Below are positions 1 through 11,873 of a DNA stretch of 64,000 nt, piece after piece. Position 1 is the stretch's first letter. The number at the start of each line of letters is the position of its first letter. A program made the translations under genes and the position numbers. Under the pieces are notes generated by a model. That model was not told where the DNA came from and ran no database searches. It worked only from the letters and a program-made list of their open reading frames with translations. The DNA comes from Ceratotherium simum simum (Eukaryota; Chordata; Mammalia; Perissodactyla; Rhinocerotidae), in contig NW_004454166.1 of the NCBI RefSeq assembly GCF_000283155.1, forward strand, positions 4,469,994 through 4,533,993. The letters run 5' to 3'.

Positions 1-1089
1 ACAGTATGTCAGGCACGGTGACGGTCCCTAGGGATGCAAAGATGAGCCACGCATGAATTCTGCTGTCAGAAAGTGTATAGTCTACTGGGATTATGATTAT
101 GATGTAATGAACTCAATGCATGGGGTTAGTGCTCAGGTCCTTAAAAGGGATAGATTCAGTGCAGGGGAAGTCCAGATTGCTGCTAGCATTTTGGGGTAAA
201 GAAAAGTGGAAGTGCTGGTCATGAATGGTTTCCCAAGGAGGTGGCATCTAGACGTGAGAAGATAGAGAGGAAGGACATTCCAGATCAAGGAAACAGCGTA
301 GCAAGGGCATAGTGGTGGAACACTTCAGCAGATTTTGGAGAAAAGCAAGTACAGTGGAGTTGCATTATATGTGTGTTAAATCACACATATAATCTCAATA
401 GAAAGAAGAGAAAAATTAAAAGTGTGCAGGCTATTACACTTGATGACTGTTTGTTCCAGAGTGAGCATGAGAGAGAAGACAGGAATCCACTGTGGGTCAC
501 GGTCTTTCTGCTTCTGGTGGTGAAAGCTGAGAGCTGCACTTTGGGGAAATTTGAAGGCTTTTCAGGGAAAAAATTTATTCTATGTGATATTTATGTTATG
601 GCCTGGTGTTATGACCTAACCTCAGAGTAAAATGCATTTCCCACGTAGTAAAAGAGAAATAAGATAGGAAAGGCAGCTTTGGACCAGGTGGTGGAGGGAA
701 TCTTGAGTGCCCAAATGAAATTTTGCAAGTCACTGCGTTAAAAGAATGTTCCCCATGGCTTTCTTTTCCCTACTCAGGTTTTCTGTAAGGTGAGAAAATG
801 ACTCCTTTCTCTTCTGCCTGTAGTCTTTTTCCTGTTCTTATTGGAACATGAATTCTAAGATTGAGGAGGAGGAAGGAAGGCAGAACCAGAGGCAGAAAGC
901 AATGAAACAATGACATGAGAGGACCTGGCAGGTGGCTGATCTGCCACGCCCTCCACCACCTGTCTTCCCAAAGCTCCCCTGCTCACTCTAATTGGTTACC
1001 TAGTTACCCTGTTTTCTATCATACATAGCCATCAGCTACCTTGCAAGGAAAAATAAGTGTAAAACTTGGCAGGGAAGTAATTGTTAGTG

Positions 1090-1272
1090 TTTTTTTTTGG
1101 TGAGGAAGATTCGCCCTGAGCTAACATCTGTGCCAGTCTTCCTCTATTTTGTATGTGGGTCACCACCTCAGCATGGCTGACGAGTATGGCCATGCTTGGG
1201 ATCTAAACCCGTGAACCCAGGCCACTGAAGCAGAGAGCGCTGAACCAAACCACTATGCCACAGGCCTGGCCC
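1090..1272 (-). repeat. ERE SINE, antisense
   Basis: Antisense copy of the perissodactyl tRNA-derived SINE. It starts with a T run (the poly-A tail in reverse), then the reversed tail module (gaggaagat...ctgagctaac), and ends in ggcctggccc, the reversed tRNA-like head. It is more diverged than the next copy and I see no clear target-site duplication. Confidence 0.85.
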
Positions 1273-1301
1273 ACAGTATAGTTTAAAAAAAGGAGGGAGG
1301 G

Positions 1302-1596
1302 GGGCCGGCCCCGTGGCTTAGCGGTTAAGTGTGCATGCTCCGCTACTGGTGGCCCGGGTTTGGATCCCAGGCACGGACTGACCCACTGCTTCTCCAGCCA
1401 TGCTGAGGCGGTGTCCCACATACAGCAACTAGAAGGATGTGCACCTGTGACATACAACTATCTACTGGGGCTTTGGGGAAAAAAAGGAGGCGGATTGGCA
1501 ATAGATGTTAGCTCAGAGCCAGTCTTCCTCAGCAAAAAGAGGAGGATTGGCATGGATGTTAGCTCAGGGCTGATCTTCCTCACAAAAAAAAAAAAA
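1302..1596 (+). repeat. ERE SINE, full length, with target-site duplication
   Basis: Head gggccggccccgtggc with pol III A-box-like (tggcttagcggttaagt) and B-box-like (gggtttggatccc) segments, a body of the 'tgacatacaactatctactgg' type, two copies of the ~50-bp 'gatgttagctcagg...cttcctca' tail module, and an A tail. The direct repeat AAAAAAAGGAGGGAGG flanks it at 1285-1300 and 1590-1605, which indicates L1-mediated insertion. Confidence 0.93.
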
Positions 1597-1605
1597 GGAG
1601 GGAGG

Positions 1606-1830
1606 TTGTCATGGGATTTGGGATTGGAGATCTGAGTTCAAGTCTTTACCCTGCCTCTTCGTAGCTGTGCAATGTTCAGCAAGTTCCTTACCCTCTCTGA
1701 ATCTCAAGTTTTGTCATTTTTCACAAGGATGATGATGTCTACTTGTAGGTTTCTTGTAAAGATTGAATGAACTAATGTGTACTTTGCAGAGAAAAAGATA
1801 TTAGACAAACTGTCATTATTATTATCCTAA
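1606..1830 (-). repeat. MIR, antisense
   Basis: It reads like the reverse of the MIR core SINE: 'gagttcaagtc...tagctgtgcaa...agcaagtt...ccctctctgaatctcaagttt', then a degraded remainder. Boundaries are approximate. Confidence 0.6.
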
Positions 1831-1959
1831 ATGTTAAATGTCTTACTTCCAGGAAGAGCTAGCTGTTCTCCTCTCTAAGAATCCATAAAAATGTTCATGC
1901 ATCCCTACAATTACATATACACATCATATTAAGTAATTTTTTTATGTCTTTATTTTCCA

Positions 1960-2300
1960 ACTAGACTGTGGGTTTCTTAAGGGCGGGGAGAGTCTTATTC
2001 ATCTTATAATTACTTTAGCGTTTAAAAGTGTCTGGCACATGGCAAATATTGGTTGAATGAATGAGTTAATTGTGAATATCAGAAAGTCTCCCAAATTAGG
2101 AAAATCTGAATTAATTATTTTTAGCCCACCACTTTGTTATTAGAAAATAGTACGGATTCCTCAGAAATACTTTATTTCAATTCAGATTAATTCAGTAATA
2201 TTTATTGAGCATCTGCTATGTGCCAGGCATACAATCCCTTACCCTCAAAGAGACTGTGGTGTCACTGGGGAGACAGACACCTGCTCTAATAAATCACAGA
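1960..2300. repeat. Two L2 3'-end fragments in opposite orientation
   Basis: At about 1960-2070 'gtgtctggcacatggcaaat...ttggttgaatgaatga' matches the L2 3' end on the + strand. At about 2185-2300 'atatttattgagcatctgctatgtgccaggca' is the same end on the minus strand. Both are old and diverged. Confidence 0.5.
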
Positions 2301-2911
2301 CAGACAGACTGAAAAGCACAATTACAGCCTCCACACAGGCCGCTGACCAGCTTGTGGCTTCCTGATTGGCATGGGCTCAGTGCCTCTGGGACTGCCCGTC
2401 AGTGAAGGATGTCATGTATGACATGACGAGTAGCAGTGAGATAACTTCTCAGAGAACGAAGTGGAGCTCAGAGCAGGAAGTCCTGTTTGTTGGTGTGTGC
2501 GTTACACACACGTCTATCCCCAGGAGCCCTCTTCTCCTTCCCCTTTGGCTGGACCTGTAATATTTTTGTCACTGTGTTGGCCTGTGCCCTGAGACCTGCT
2601 CAAAAAGAAAAGGAGTTGCTTTTCTTCATTGGGGCTCCTGATGGCTACCATCACCTCTTTCCTCATCCCCTGCTCTTTGCCATGAGGAAGAGATTTTGGG
2701 GTTTCTTGTATGGGCCTAAGAGGCAGAATTGGGAACTGTAGAAAGGCAAAATTTTAGCTCAATATAAGAAAAACTTTCTAATAGACAGAACTATTTGGAA
2801 AAAGCAGCTGTGGGGAGTGAGTTCCTGCATTGGAGAGTGAGGTTTACAAACAGACTAGATGAACACTAGGGGTGGACTGGGTCAAGCATCTTATGGGATC
2901 TAGGATTGACT

Positions 2912-3078
2912 AGAGCGGAACTTCTCCAGCTTTTATGTGCATGCAAATCATTGGGCGTCTTGTTAAATTGCAGATTCTGGTTAGGTAGGTCTGGGGCAGG
3001 GCCTGAGATTCTGCATTTCTGACAAGCTCCAAGGTGATGTTGATGGTGTTGGTCCAGAGACCAACTTGAGTAGCAAGG
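2912..3078 (-). repeat. MER5A-like hAT DNA transposon, antisense
   Basis: It resembles reversed MER5A: 'aatcattgggcgtcttgttaaa', 'taggtctggggcagggcctgagattctgcatttctgacaag', 'ggtgatgttgatggtgttggtcc'. It is a non-autonomous hAT-Charlie type element. The terminal repeats are degraded. Confidence 0.65.
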
Positions 3079-3114
3079 GACAAGGGAACCAATTGGTAAT
3101 TAGGATCCCATGAA

Positions 3115-3525
3115 ATTAATAATAGCTACCATTTTTAAATTCTCGGTGCCAGGCACTGTGCTCTACATGTGTTATTTTGTTCAATCTTGTTTAGTAAATA
3201 GATTTGGAAGTACCTGGAATGGATTACAGCAGATATGGGAAGCAGAGAGACCAGTCAAAAGCTATTAAAACAGTCTAGGTAACAGATATTGAAGATGTGG
3301 TCCAGAGCCAGTGAGATTGAGAAGAGGAGACAGATGTACATAAGGAACGTCACAGAGATAATAACCAAAGTTCTTGCAGTGGATTAAATATGATGGGCCA
3401 GGGGGAAGGCATTGTTAGAGATGATTATGAGAGTATTGGGGAGGATTGTGGAATCATTAATAGGCCAATTCAGAGAAGTGGCTGATTTGAAGGGGAAGTT
3501 AATGAGTTAAGTTTTAGACATAGAG
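3115..3525. repeat. MIR fragment (+) followed by L2 fragment (-)
   Basis: Positions 3115-3190 contain 'aatagctaccattttt...gtgccaggcactgtgct', typical of MIR. From about 3195 to 3525 ('ctattaaaacagtctaggtaacagatat...gaggagac...gttttagacata') the text resembles the internal part of L2 in reverse. Assignment of the second part is tentative. Confidence 0.45.
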
Positions 3526-3529
3526 GATA

Positions 3530-3745
3530 CTTGCTAATATTTATTAAGTACTTTCTATATGCTAGGCATTGTTCCAAATACTTCACATGTATTAATTCAT
3601 TTGATTCTTACAACAACACATGAGGCAGTACCATTATTAGCCCTATTTTACAAGTATGGAAACAGACTCAAAGTCACCCAGCTAATAAGTGCGAGAGCGA
3701 GGCTTTACATCCAGGAAATCTGGCTCCAAACTTCTAATGTGGTAG
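3530..3745 (+). repeat. MIR, near full length
   Basis: Positions run colinearly with MIR: 'atatttattaagtactttctatatgctaggcattg', 'ttacaacaacacatgaggcagta', 'ttttacaagtatggaaacagactcaaagtcacccagctaataagtg'. A short open frame here (3559-3780) is incidental. Confidence 0.75.
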
Positions 3746-3879
3746 ATTTTAGAGTTTGTAAAGTTCTTTACTGTTGTTAGCTTTTTGCTAACTCTCAACT
3801 TGTGTATTCTGAGCAACCTACACATTTAGTATTCATTTAATCATATTTTACAGGAACTTGATCCTCCATTTACATATTC

Positions 3880-4170
3880 ATTTAACAGATATTTATTGGG
3901 TGTCTCCTGTGTAGTAGGCTTGATGCTGGAGATACAATGGTGAGCAACTACAGTCCATGCCCCGATGGAGCTTACATTTAATGGGGGAGTCAGGCAATAG
4001 TCACATGAATATCTGATTTCAACCTGTTAAATCCTTCAAAGGGAGAAAATAGAGTGCCACAGGAGAACATATTCTAGACTGGAAGTTAAAAGGGAAGCTT
4101 CCTTGAAGAAATATTTGATCTGTGATCTAAAGGATGAATAGATCTTAACTAGGTGAAGAGGGAATAACAT
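3880..4170 (-). repeat. L2 3' end, antisense
   Basis: 'tcatttaacagatatttattgggtgtctcctgtg...ctggagatacaatggtgag...atggagcttacattta' is the reverse of the L2 3' region, with a diverged extension to about 4170. Confidence 0.6.
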
Positions 4171-4194
4171 GAGGACAGACCTAGATAGCTCTAT

Positions 4195-4295
4195 TATTTC
4201 ACTCAGTCAGTCTCTTCCTCTCTCTCTCCTTCTACCTCCCCATCCCACTCCCTCCTCTCTCTCCTCCTCTTCCTGCCTCCCTTCCTCTCTCTTTC
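4195..4295 (+). repeat. Pyrimidine-rich low-complexity tract
   Basis: About 100 bases almost entirely C and T (tctcttcctctctctctcc, repeated with variation) on the + strand. Such tracts are often length-polymorphic. No gene. Confidence 0.85.
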
Positions 4296-4404
4296 AGAGG
4301 TGTCTATGGCGTGGATAGCTAAAATGCACAGGCCTCTGACAGTGTCTTTAGGTACTCACACCACACAGGTTAGGAGTGCGACTGTTGTCTGTTTTGTTCA
4401 CTGG

Positions 4405-4454
4405 TCAGCCCCAGTGGCTGTAACATTGCTTGGCATGGAACAGGTACTCAATAA
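4405..4454 (+). repeat. L2 3' end
   Basis: 'cttggcatggaacaggtactcaataaatattt' is an L2 3' terminus. The ERE at 4466 inserted next to it, and its target-site duplication uses the end of this L2. Confidence 0.55.
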
Positions 4455-4465
4455 ATATTTGCGGA

Positions 4466-4777
4466 GGGCCGGCCCCATGGCTTAGCAGTTAAGTGCGTGC
4501 ACTCCGCTACTGGCGGCCGGGGTTCGGATCCCGGGCGCGCACTGACGCACTGCTTCTCCAGCCATGCTGAGGCCACGTCCCACATACAGCAACTAGAAGG
4601 ATGTGCAGCTATGACATATAACTATCTACTGGGGCTTTGGGGGAAAAAAAAAGGAGGAGGATTGGCAATAGATGTTAGCTCAGAGCCAGTCTTCCTCAGC
4701 AAAAAGAGGAGGATTAGCATGGATGTTAGCTCAGGGCTGATCTTCCTCACACACACACAAAAAAAATATATATATAT
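4466..4777 (+). repeat. ERE SINE with target-site duplication
   Basis: It starts gggccggccccatggcttagcagtt, has the 'aactatctactggggctttggg' body, two tail modules, then a CA/A/TA microsatellite in place of a pure A tail. Flanks atatttgcgga (4455-4465) and atatttgccga (4778-4788) match at 10 of 11 bases. Microsatellite growth in the tail suggests length variation. Confidence 0.9.
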
Positions 4778-4899
4778 ATATTTGCCGAAAGAACTAATTA
4801 ATCAATTAGCGGATTAGGTACACAGAAAGCAGGAGGGAGTTACAGGGAGGCTGAGTTCCTCTCAGGATGAGGAGGAACGTTCTAACATAATGTTCAGGG

Positions 4900-5110
4900 C
4901 AGCCTGGTGTAATAGAAATATCTCTGGGAGTGAAAGAAATTCGCCACTTGTTAATTTGGATCGTGGGTAAGTCACTTAACTCTCTCAGCCTTAGCCTTCT
5001 TATCTATTAAATAAAGTCTTTGTCCTGCCTAATTCACAGGGTTATTATAAGGGTATGATAAAATAATCTAAGTAAAGGAGTGTAATATAATGTGCTATTA
5101 AATATATTTT
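4900..5110 (-). repeat. MIR, antisense
   Basis: 'gggtaagtcacttaactctctcagccttagccttcttatctatta...cagggttattataagggtatgataaaat' is the reversed MIR core. Diverged. Confidence 0.6.
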
Positions 5111-6359
5111 TATTATCAGGGTGAATTAGTGAACTCCCAGTCCAGCTGGTGCTGAGCATTCTCTCTGTGGTACCTTGTAGTGGAGATTCTTGTCTTAGGC
5201 AGGAGTTTGAACTAAATGGCTCAAATTCTTTCCAGTTCATGTATATTATGGTTATGACACATAAATTCATTACTTAACTATTTCTATAAGTTGTATTTTA
5301 AAGTGTTGAATACATAAAGCCGAGTTAAAATACTGAAGGATAAAAATGATGTAGATCAAAATGCAAGAAATACCGAGAAGCTTGTTTTGTTTCATGGTGG
5401 ACAAAGATCTTAAACTAAAATCTGTGTATAATTCTCTAGGAAGGGGGAAAATCTCCATGTCTGATTTCCCCCAGAATTTACGAACTCTCTGTATATCGGC
5501 TCTGCAGCCATGTTTACCAAGCTACAAGAAGAAAGGGGCTCCTTTAAACTAAAATGTCAGTGATTGGGATTTTAAGGTATTTCAAATTACTAGGGAGGTC
5601 CCAGACACTTAGTGACTCCCTAGTGATTTGAAAATCTTGCTGGCTGCTGGCAGTAGTTTGCATGGAGACTGAATTTTATCTCAGACCTTTTGAAAAAGTA
5701 AAGAAGCCACAAATCCAGTAGCTGTTCAAAACAACAAAGAAGGTGCCTTTGGCTTCTAACAGGAGTGTCTCTGAATTCCTCAAGGAATTCCAGGCCTAGG
5801 GTTGATCCAGCTGGCAGGAGGTATCGATCTCCACTTGAATTCACTGAATAAATAATGGTTGCCATAGTTATTGAGCAGTCACAACTGGTTGGAGAGCAGG
5901 GAGAACTCGGAGGCACCTTCTGTGAGTTTGGCCATGAGAAAGTCTGGTTACAAGGTTCTATAATCAACCCCCTCCCGAAATCCAGCCAACACATTGCTCC
6001 ATTTCTTTATCCTGATAATGAATATGGGATCTTGAACACAATGCAAGACATGAGACGCTGAAAGGAAGGGAAAGCTTCAATCAGTGGATTGGCATTTTAT
6101 TCTGAGAAAAGCATCTCTCCCTGGGTTATGAACCCAATTTGATATATCTCAGTGTTAATAGAATTTACTATCCACAAGACAACTGTTTGATCATGTGACA
6201 GCTACTGGAGGGCTTCACAAAGGACCAAATCTCAGTTTGTTCTATTTTAACATTGTTTATTATACAAATAGCGTTAACCCGGAAATTTTAAAAGATAGGA
6301 AAAGAGTTATCTGACAATTTCATAAATATTTTCACTTTTCTGTTTCCTTTCATTCTTCT

Positions 6360-6745
6360 CTATATGCGGAAATAATTTTTGCGTAGATGTAATCACAGCT
6401 TAGATACCATTTTATATTCTATTTTTTATTAAATGTGATATTACATATTTTTCTGTGTTGCTTCATAGCATTCACATTTGTCCTTTTTGATGTCTACAGA
6501 CCCCTCCATTGTATGTATGCACCACTTTTTACTTAACACTTCCCTATTCTTATCCCCTTTATCTTTTTCAGTTTTTCCCTAAATAGATAATGCTACCCCA
6601 TATGTCTTCATGCATACAGTTTTACTCTTCTGTTGAATTTTTCCTTCAGATAAATTCCCACGAGTGGGATTACTTGGTCAGAGGCTATGAACGTTTTATA
6701 GCTCTTGAAATTTACTGGCAAATTTGCAGTCTGCTTTTTTGCTTT
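6360..6745 (-). repeat. Old L1 fragment, antisense
   Basis: 'gataaattcccacgagtgggattacttggtcagaggctatgaacg...ctcttgaaatttactggcaaatttgc' is a familiar antisense L1 3'-region pattern, preceded by 'accactttttacttaacacttccct'. Subfamily and ends are uncertain. Confidence 0.5.
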
Positions 6746-7059
6746 TGGGGGGAAAATAAAGCTTTAGGCAGAACACTATTGCAGGCAAAATTTCTCTTCA
6801 AGTTCACTCTTGGGTGCTCCTTCTGAGACTGACACAAGGGGGCTACGTATTTAGTAAAGAGAAACCATAGAGGACAGGTTTGCACCTCGGCTGATTAGCT
6901 GATAGTTTCCTGGGGAAAGCAAAGTCATGCACTGCAAAGCTGGGGAGTGAGGGGCTTTCTTGCCTTTCATCGGACCCTGCAGTTGCCAGCCATTTGCCAT
7001 GTGTCAGGCAGCGTCTTAGCTGCTGACTGTACCATGCGTGTAGCATGCTACAGTTGGCA

Positions 7060-7350
7060 GAACACTTTCATGTAGCATCACCTTAACTGAGCCTCACAAT
7101 AACCCATGGAGGTGGGTTTTATTATAATCGCACTTTTTCTTTTAATTTATTCTGTAATATTTAAGATACACAGAAAGGAATGAAGACGAATTCAACAAAG
7201 ACTTGTGTATCTAATCCCCATTATCCTGGGAGGACATTGAGCCTTAGAGAGATAAGTCACATGGCTAGTAAGTGACAGAACCAAAACTGGAACCCGGGCC
7301 TCTCTGACTCGAAGTCCAGTGCCCTCTTCTCTATATGATGTTGCATTGAG
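7060..7350 (+). repeat. MIR interrupted by unrelated DNA
   Basis: The left part, about 7060-7130, has 'ctgagcctcacaataacccatggaggtgg'. The right part, about 7215-7345, has 'gacattgagccttagagagataagtcacatggctagtaagtg' and 'ggaacccgggcctctctgactc'. About 85 bases between them do not match MIR and may be an insertion or strong divergence. Confidence 0.6.
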
Positions 7351-7414
7351 ATGAGACGCCTGCAAGTTACAATCCACTGAGATGCTGCTGGCAATTTTCA
7401 TGGTTGTACTTTAA

Positions 7415-7570
7415 TATAATTATAACACATCAGAGCTGGAAGGGACCTTAGCGGTCATTAAACCCAACCTCCTCCTTTTAAGATGGGCCCTAGAGAGGGA
7501 GGAACTCATCCAAGTCATACACAACTAGCCAAGGCAGAATGCAGATCTCCTGGTCCCTGGGCCTCCTTTT
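7415..7570 (+). repeat. Core-SINE-like repeat
   Basis: 'cagagctggaagggaccttagcggtcattaaacccaacc...aactcatccaagtcatac' matches a widespread old mammalian SINE pattern. A similar copy lies near 11240. I cannot name the subfamily. Confidence 0.45.
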
Positions 7571-7939
7571 ATTTAGGGCAAGAGAAGAAAAAAATATCTG
7601 GATAGTTGCCTCATTTTTCTGATGACTTTTACTTTAAGGGAATAACTTTTCTAACAAAAAATATTTTGTTATTTTATAAAAAAAATTAACGTAGGAAAAA
7701 TTAGAAACTAATACTGGATTTCCCATTGGATGGATGTCTTCCATCTCTCAAGAATTACTCTTTTACATGTAAATATTCTGAGAGGTGAAAACTTGGAGAT
7801 AACTAGGGCCACGGTCTTCCCTCAGGAAAGAAGCTCTGATATCTACATGCTAAGAGAGAGCAAAGTGATTGGTACTGGATGTCAGGCTCCTTTCTCATTA
7901 CAGGAAGATGTGACATTGCTCTGGAGCAAGAGGACAGAA

Positions 7940-8050
7940 TGAGCCTCAGAAGCCTGGGTTCAAATCGCAGCTTTTAACAGCTGTGTGACTTTGGGAAAAT
8001 TACTTAACCTTATACATAAAATAAGAGATCATAATATTTAACATGGGGAT
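7940..8050 (-). repeat. MIR fragment, antisense
   Basis: 'gcctgggttcaaatcgcagc...cagctgtgtgactttgggaaaattacttaacctt' is the reversed MIR B-box/core region. Confidence 0.7.
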
Positions 8051-8305
8051 CATTTCATATATTGTTTTATAAAATATAAGATACTGGAGTTCATGTCTTG
8101 CTACATTATAAAATCCCTGCACCGCCTCCTTCTGGGCCTCCTCCCTTCTCTTTGACTTTTCCATCTCCACAGCAGGAGGACATGTGTATTTTGTACAGAG
8201 TGGCAGGTGTAGGTCAATAGGAGTTTCAAGGGGGGAAAAACAAGGGAAAGAAAAGCTGGATTCTTCACAACGCTGGTTAGCAAAAAAACGCAGGAATGTA
8301 CTTTG

Positions 8306-8451
8306 GGTGAACATGATGTAATCTATATAGAAATTGAAATATAATGATGTACACCTGAAATTTAAATAATGTTATTAACCAAAGTTACCATGATAAAAAC
8401 AATTTGAAAAATGAAAAATAAAAAGAAATTTACAACCTTAAAAAAAAAAAA
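8306..8451 (+). repeat. 5'-truncated L1 3' end with target-site duplication
   Basis: It contains the L1 3' UTR end also seen at 42020-42347 and, reversed, at 59672 ('gaacatgatgtaatctat', 'acctgaaattta', 'aatgttat..accaa.gttac') followed by an A-rich tail. Flanks gaatgtactttg (8294-8305) and gaatgcactttg (8452-8463) match at 11 of 12 bases. Only the last ~150 bases of the element were inserted. Confidence 0.85.
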
Positions 8452-8659
8452 GAATGCACTTTGTGTTGGGTCTCGCGGGGCAGCCCTTGGGTCAGCAAAT
8501 GGAACTTACGACCCCCCAGCCCCCAAAAAGTGAGTCCATCAAGATGGGAACATTAATTCGTTTGCCTGGATGTGTTTCCGTGTCACTCTGGAAAAGAGTG
8601 CTTCCTGACAGGGCTTTTGTAAGACCTCAGTAGGATAATGTGGGCAAAATAATAAGCCC

Positions 8660-8890
8660 CCTGTCATTCATTCAATGTGCCATGTGCCGGGAACTGTGTG
8701 CTTCATCTCGTTATTCACCTAAGTTGGTCTTCCCAGAAACCCTGAATTGGATATGATAATTATTTTCATTTTATAAGGAAATTGGGGCTCAGAAGTTAAG
8801 AGACTTACTCAAGGGCCCACAGTGAGTAAGTGACAGGACTGGGATTCAAACCCTGGTGCTATTTGATACCAAAGGCCATCAATTACCCCT
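8660..8890 (+). repeat. MIR
   Basis: 'tcattcattcaatgtgccatgtgccgggaactgtg', 'ttttcattttataaggaaattggggctcagaagtt', 'gtgagtaagtgacaggactgggattcaaaccctgg' run in MIR order. It ends about 130 bases before the NR4A3 splice acceptor. Confidence 0.75.
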
Positions 8891-9020
8891 AAGAGGGAGG
8901 ACACTTGGATTATAAAATGCCATTACAACTGGCAGAACAGGACACAGGCCTCCATTAGGGATTCAGAGTTTTTTAAGATGTAACTGCCTCCTAAACCTGC
9001 CCTTTTCTATCCCTCTGCAG

Positions 9021-9268
9021 AACGACATGGGTTAAAAGAACCAAAGAGAGTGGAGGAGCTATGCAACAAGATCACAAGCAGCTTAAAAGACCACCAGAGT
9101 AAGGGACAGGCTTTGGAGCCCACGGAGCCCAAGGTCCTGGGTGCCCTGGTTGAACTGCGGAAGATCTGCACCCTGGGCCTCCAGCGCATCTTCTACCTGA
9201 AGCTGGAAGACTTGGTGTCTCCACCTTCCATCATCGACAAGCTCTTCCTGGACACCCTGCCTTTCTGA
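9021..9268 (+). CDS. NR4A3: NR4A3 (NOR1) terminal coding exon
   Basis: Last coding exon of an NR4A-class orphan nuclear receptor, a nuclear, monomer-capable transcription factor of the immediate-early class. The exon opens after the acceptor at 9020 with 'aa', completing a Glu codon, then reads [16 protein letters not shown] and ends [12 protein letters not shown] before TGA at 9266-9268: 82 residues including the split codon. This is the C-terminal ligand-binding domain: the central helices, the long [11 protein letters not shown] helix and the final AF-2 helix. The [16 protein letters not shown] segment and the [17 protein letters not shown] linker fit NR4A3 rather than NR4A1 or NR4A2 from memory of the family. 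The frame is intact with no stops. Earlier exons lie left of the window. Identity is also supported by STX17 downstream on the same strand. Confidence 0.97.
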
Positions 9269-11239
9269 GCAGGAGCAGCCTGAGCAGGGAGCCGCCTCAT
9301 CTGCTAGCACCTGCTTGCTAAGCAGCAGAGGGATGGGTCTGGACACCTACCATTTTCTGTCCTTCCTTAAGAGAAAAAGCAGCTCCTGTAGAAAAGAAAG
9401 ACTTTTTTTTTTTTTCTGGCACTTTTCCTTACAACCTAAAGCCAGAAAACTTGCAGAGTATTGTGTTGGGGTTGTGTTTTATATTTAGGCTTTGGAGTTC
9501 GGGTGGGAGGGGGGTATAGTTCATGAGGCTTTTCTAAGAAACTGCTAACAAAGCACTTTTGGACGATGCTATCCCAGCAGGAAAAAAAAAGGATAACATA
9601 ACTGTTTCAAAACTCTTTCTGGGGAATACAATTATAGTGGCTTTGTATTTAAAAACAAGAACAGCCAAGGGTTGTTCGCCGGGGAGGATGTGTCTGGAGA
9701 TGGATCCCTTTAGAATACACTTCCTGTATCGAGGGTACATATGTGGTGCAAACAAGGCAGAAATTCCCTTTTCTTAATTTCTTTCTTCCTTTATTTTATT
9801 TTAACAAATGGTGAAAGATGGAGGATTACCTATAAATCAGACATAGCAAAATGATAATGGCTGTTTGCTTCCATATACAAGTGCAATTTTTAAAGTGCTG
9901 TCTTACTAAATCTTGTTTATTAACTCTCCTTTATTTTATATAGAAATAAAAAGGAGGCAGTCATGTTAGCAAATGACACATGCTAATTTCCTAGCAGAGG
10001 CTTTGTCCACCTGCCCTGTAGAACTCTTCTGAGGTATGGTCCATCCAAGACTTTAGGCCATTCTTGATGGATCCAGATCCCTGCTTTGACTGTCCAGCTG
10101 TCCTGAAAGGGGCTCAACTTATAAAACAGATTGCATACAGCTGTTTTGGTTGTGTTCTATCAATCCAGCCAGAGTTTCCTAAACTTACTTCAGCTATAGC
10201 AACTGCCTGACACATTCATTCAGAAGCCCCAGGAGCGTTCAGTGAGTCTCAAGTGTTGGACCCCTAGATGAGAACGTGCAAATAAGTAGGAACTGGATCA
10301 TACAGGGTAAGCACCAGGGATAATAAGGTTTTTAAAATATATATAATTTAATTTTTGTTATTGGTTAAAGAGACAATTTTGGAGAGCAAGCAAGTCTTAT
10401 TAAAAAAATAATATGAATGTGAGTACTAGAAAGGATTAGTGGGCTGCGTTTCAACATTCCGTGTCCGTTCTCCTTTTGTATGTTTATCCTGTTAATGCCA
10501 TATTATTATGAGATAATTTGTTGCATAGTGTCCTTATTTGTATAAACAGTTGTATGCACGTTATATTGTAATAGCTTTGCCTGTATTTATTGCAAGACCA
10601 CCAGCTCCTGGAAGCTGCGTTACAGAGTACTTAAATGGGGTGTTCACAGTGACTTGGATACACCAATTAGAAATTAAATAAGCAAATATATATATAAATA
10701 TAACAGGTTACATATATATATTTATAATGTGTCTTTTTATTAACCATTTGTACAATGAACGTTACTTCCCATGCGGTTATTTTATGGTTCATTTGCAGTG
10801 ACTTTTAAGGCAGTACTGTTTAGCACTTTGATATTAAAATTTTGCTTATGTTTTGCTAAATTCAAATAATGTTTGAAGATTTTTAGGTCTAAAAGTCTTT
10901 ATATTATATACTCTGTATCAAATCAAAATATCTTTGGCCATTTTGCTAAGAAACAAACTTTGAATGTCAAACTGATGTCACAGTAGTTTTTGTTAGCTTT
11001 AAATCATTTTTGCTTTAGTCTTTTTAAAGGAAAAATAACAAAACTATGCTGTTTATATTGTCATTAAATTATACAATCAAACAAATGCCAAATGAATTGC
11101 CTGATTGCTGCAAAGGATAACCCAGATAACAAATCATATATTTTTTTTTTCCAAGAGTCATTCTGATATTTGATCATGTACTATGTTTGTGTGATGAGCT
11201 TTTATGAAAGATGATTATTTTTATATCAAGATGATAGGA

Positions 11240-11425
11240 TCTGGAAAGTTAGGATTTTGGAATGTTAGACTTAAAAGGGGCCTGACTAGTCAACTAGTCT
11301 ACCCCCTGAAATTCATAGAGGAGAAAACTGGGGCCTAGCAATGGGTAAAGAGTTACCCAAGATCAAACAGCTAGTAATAGAATCAAAACTAGGACCTAAT
11401 TCTCCTTTCCATAGTCTTTTTTATT
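11240..11425 (+). repeat. Core-SINE-like repeat in the NR4A3 3' UTR
   Basis: 'aatgttagacttaaaaggggcctgactagtcaactagtctacccc...gaggagaaaactggggcctagcaatgggtaaagagttacccaagatcaaacagctagtaata' matches the same old SINE type as 7415-7570 and carries the MIR-like 'cagctagtaa' core. Confidence 0.5.
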
Positions 11426-11873
11426 CAACTTACTGCATGTATAGCAAAACAGGCTTTTAAAAACAACCATTAACATTTACATTTTACCTGACGACAACCA
11501 TGAGTAAAGTGGTACTTTTGCATTAATTTTTTGAGCTTATATGCAAACATAATAAACATTATTAAATATCAGAAAAGCTAACATTTCATACAAGGTAGCT
11601 TCAGACCAAATTCAAATTGAATTTGAATAAATTAGAAATACTGTGCATACATAACCCTTTTGTGCACCATTAGTATTGGAAAGTTAATCCTTGTTTTTTT
11701 TGTCATGTCTGTAAGGAAAAGCAAAACAAAACAAAAAAACAGAGCCCTAGGGAAATGCTGTTACTTTTTATTTTTACACCCATCAGATTTAAGGAAAAGA
11801 TTTTTTAGCCGTGATATCGATTGGTTGGAAGGAATGAAGGTTTTTAGTTATAGGTCCAGACACTAGTGCTGAA

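Larger units (their letters stand above)
1..9020 (+). other. NR4A3: NR4A3 last intron (3' part)
   Basis: This is the intron before the terminal NR4A3 exon, entering from the left edge. It ends in a pyrimidine-rich tract and the acceptor ccctctgcag at 9011-9020. The exon starts with the last two bases of a glutamate codon, so the intron is phase 1. I see no other nuclear-receptor exon here. Content is mostly interspersed repeats listed separately. Positions 100-345 look like an old antisense L2 fragment. Positions 346-1089, 2301-2911, 5111-6240 and 6790-7060 show no gene and no repeat I can name with confidence. Confidence 0.8.

Noticed and set aside
5620..5994. 124-codon minus-strand frame
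   Set aside because: Within the NR4A3 intron, no family resemblance, no splice context, no promoter; compatible with chance.
9083..9346. 87-codon antisense frame over the NR4A3 exon
   Set aside because: Shadow of the real coding exon on the opposite strand.
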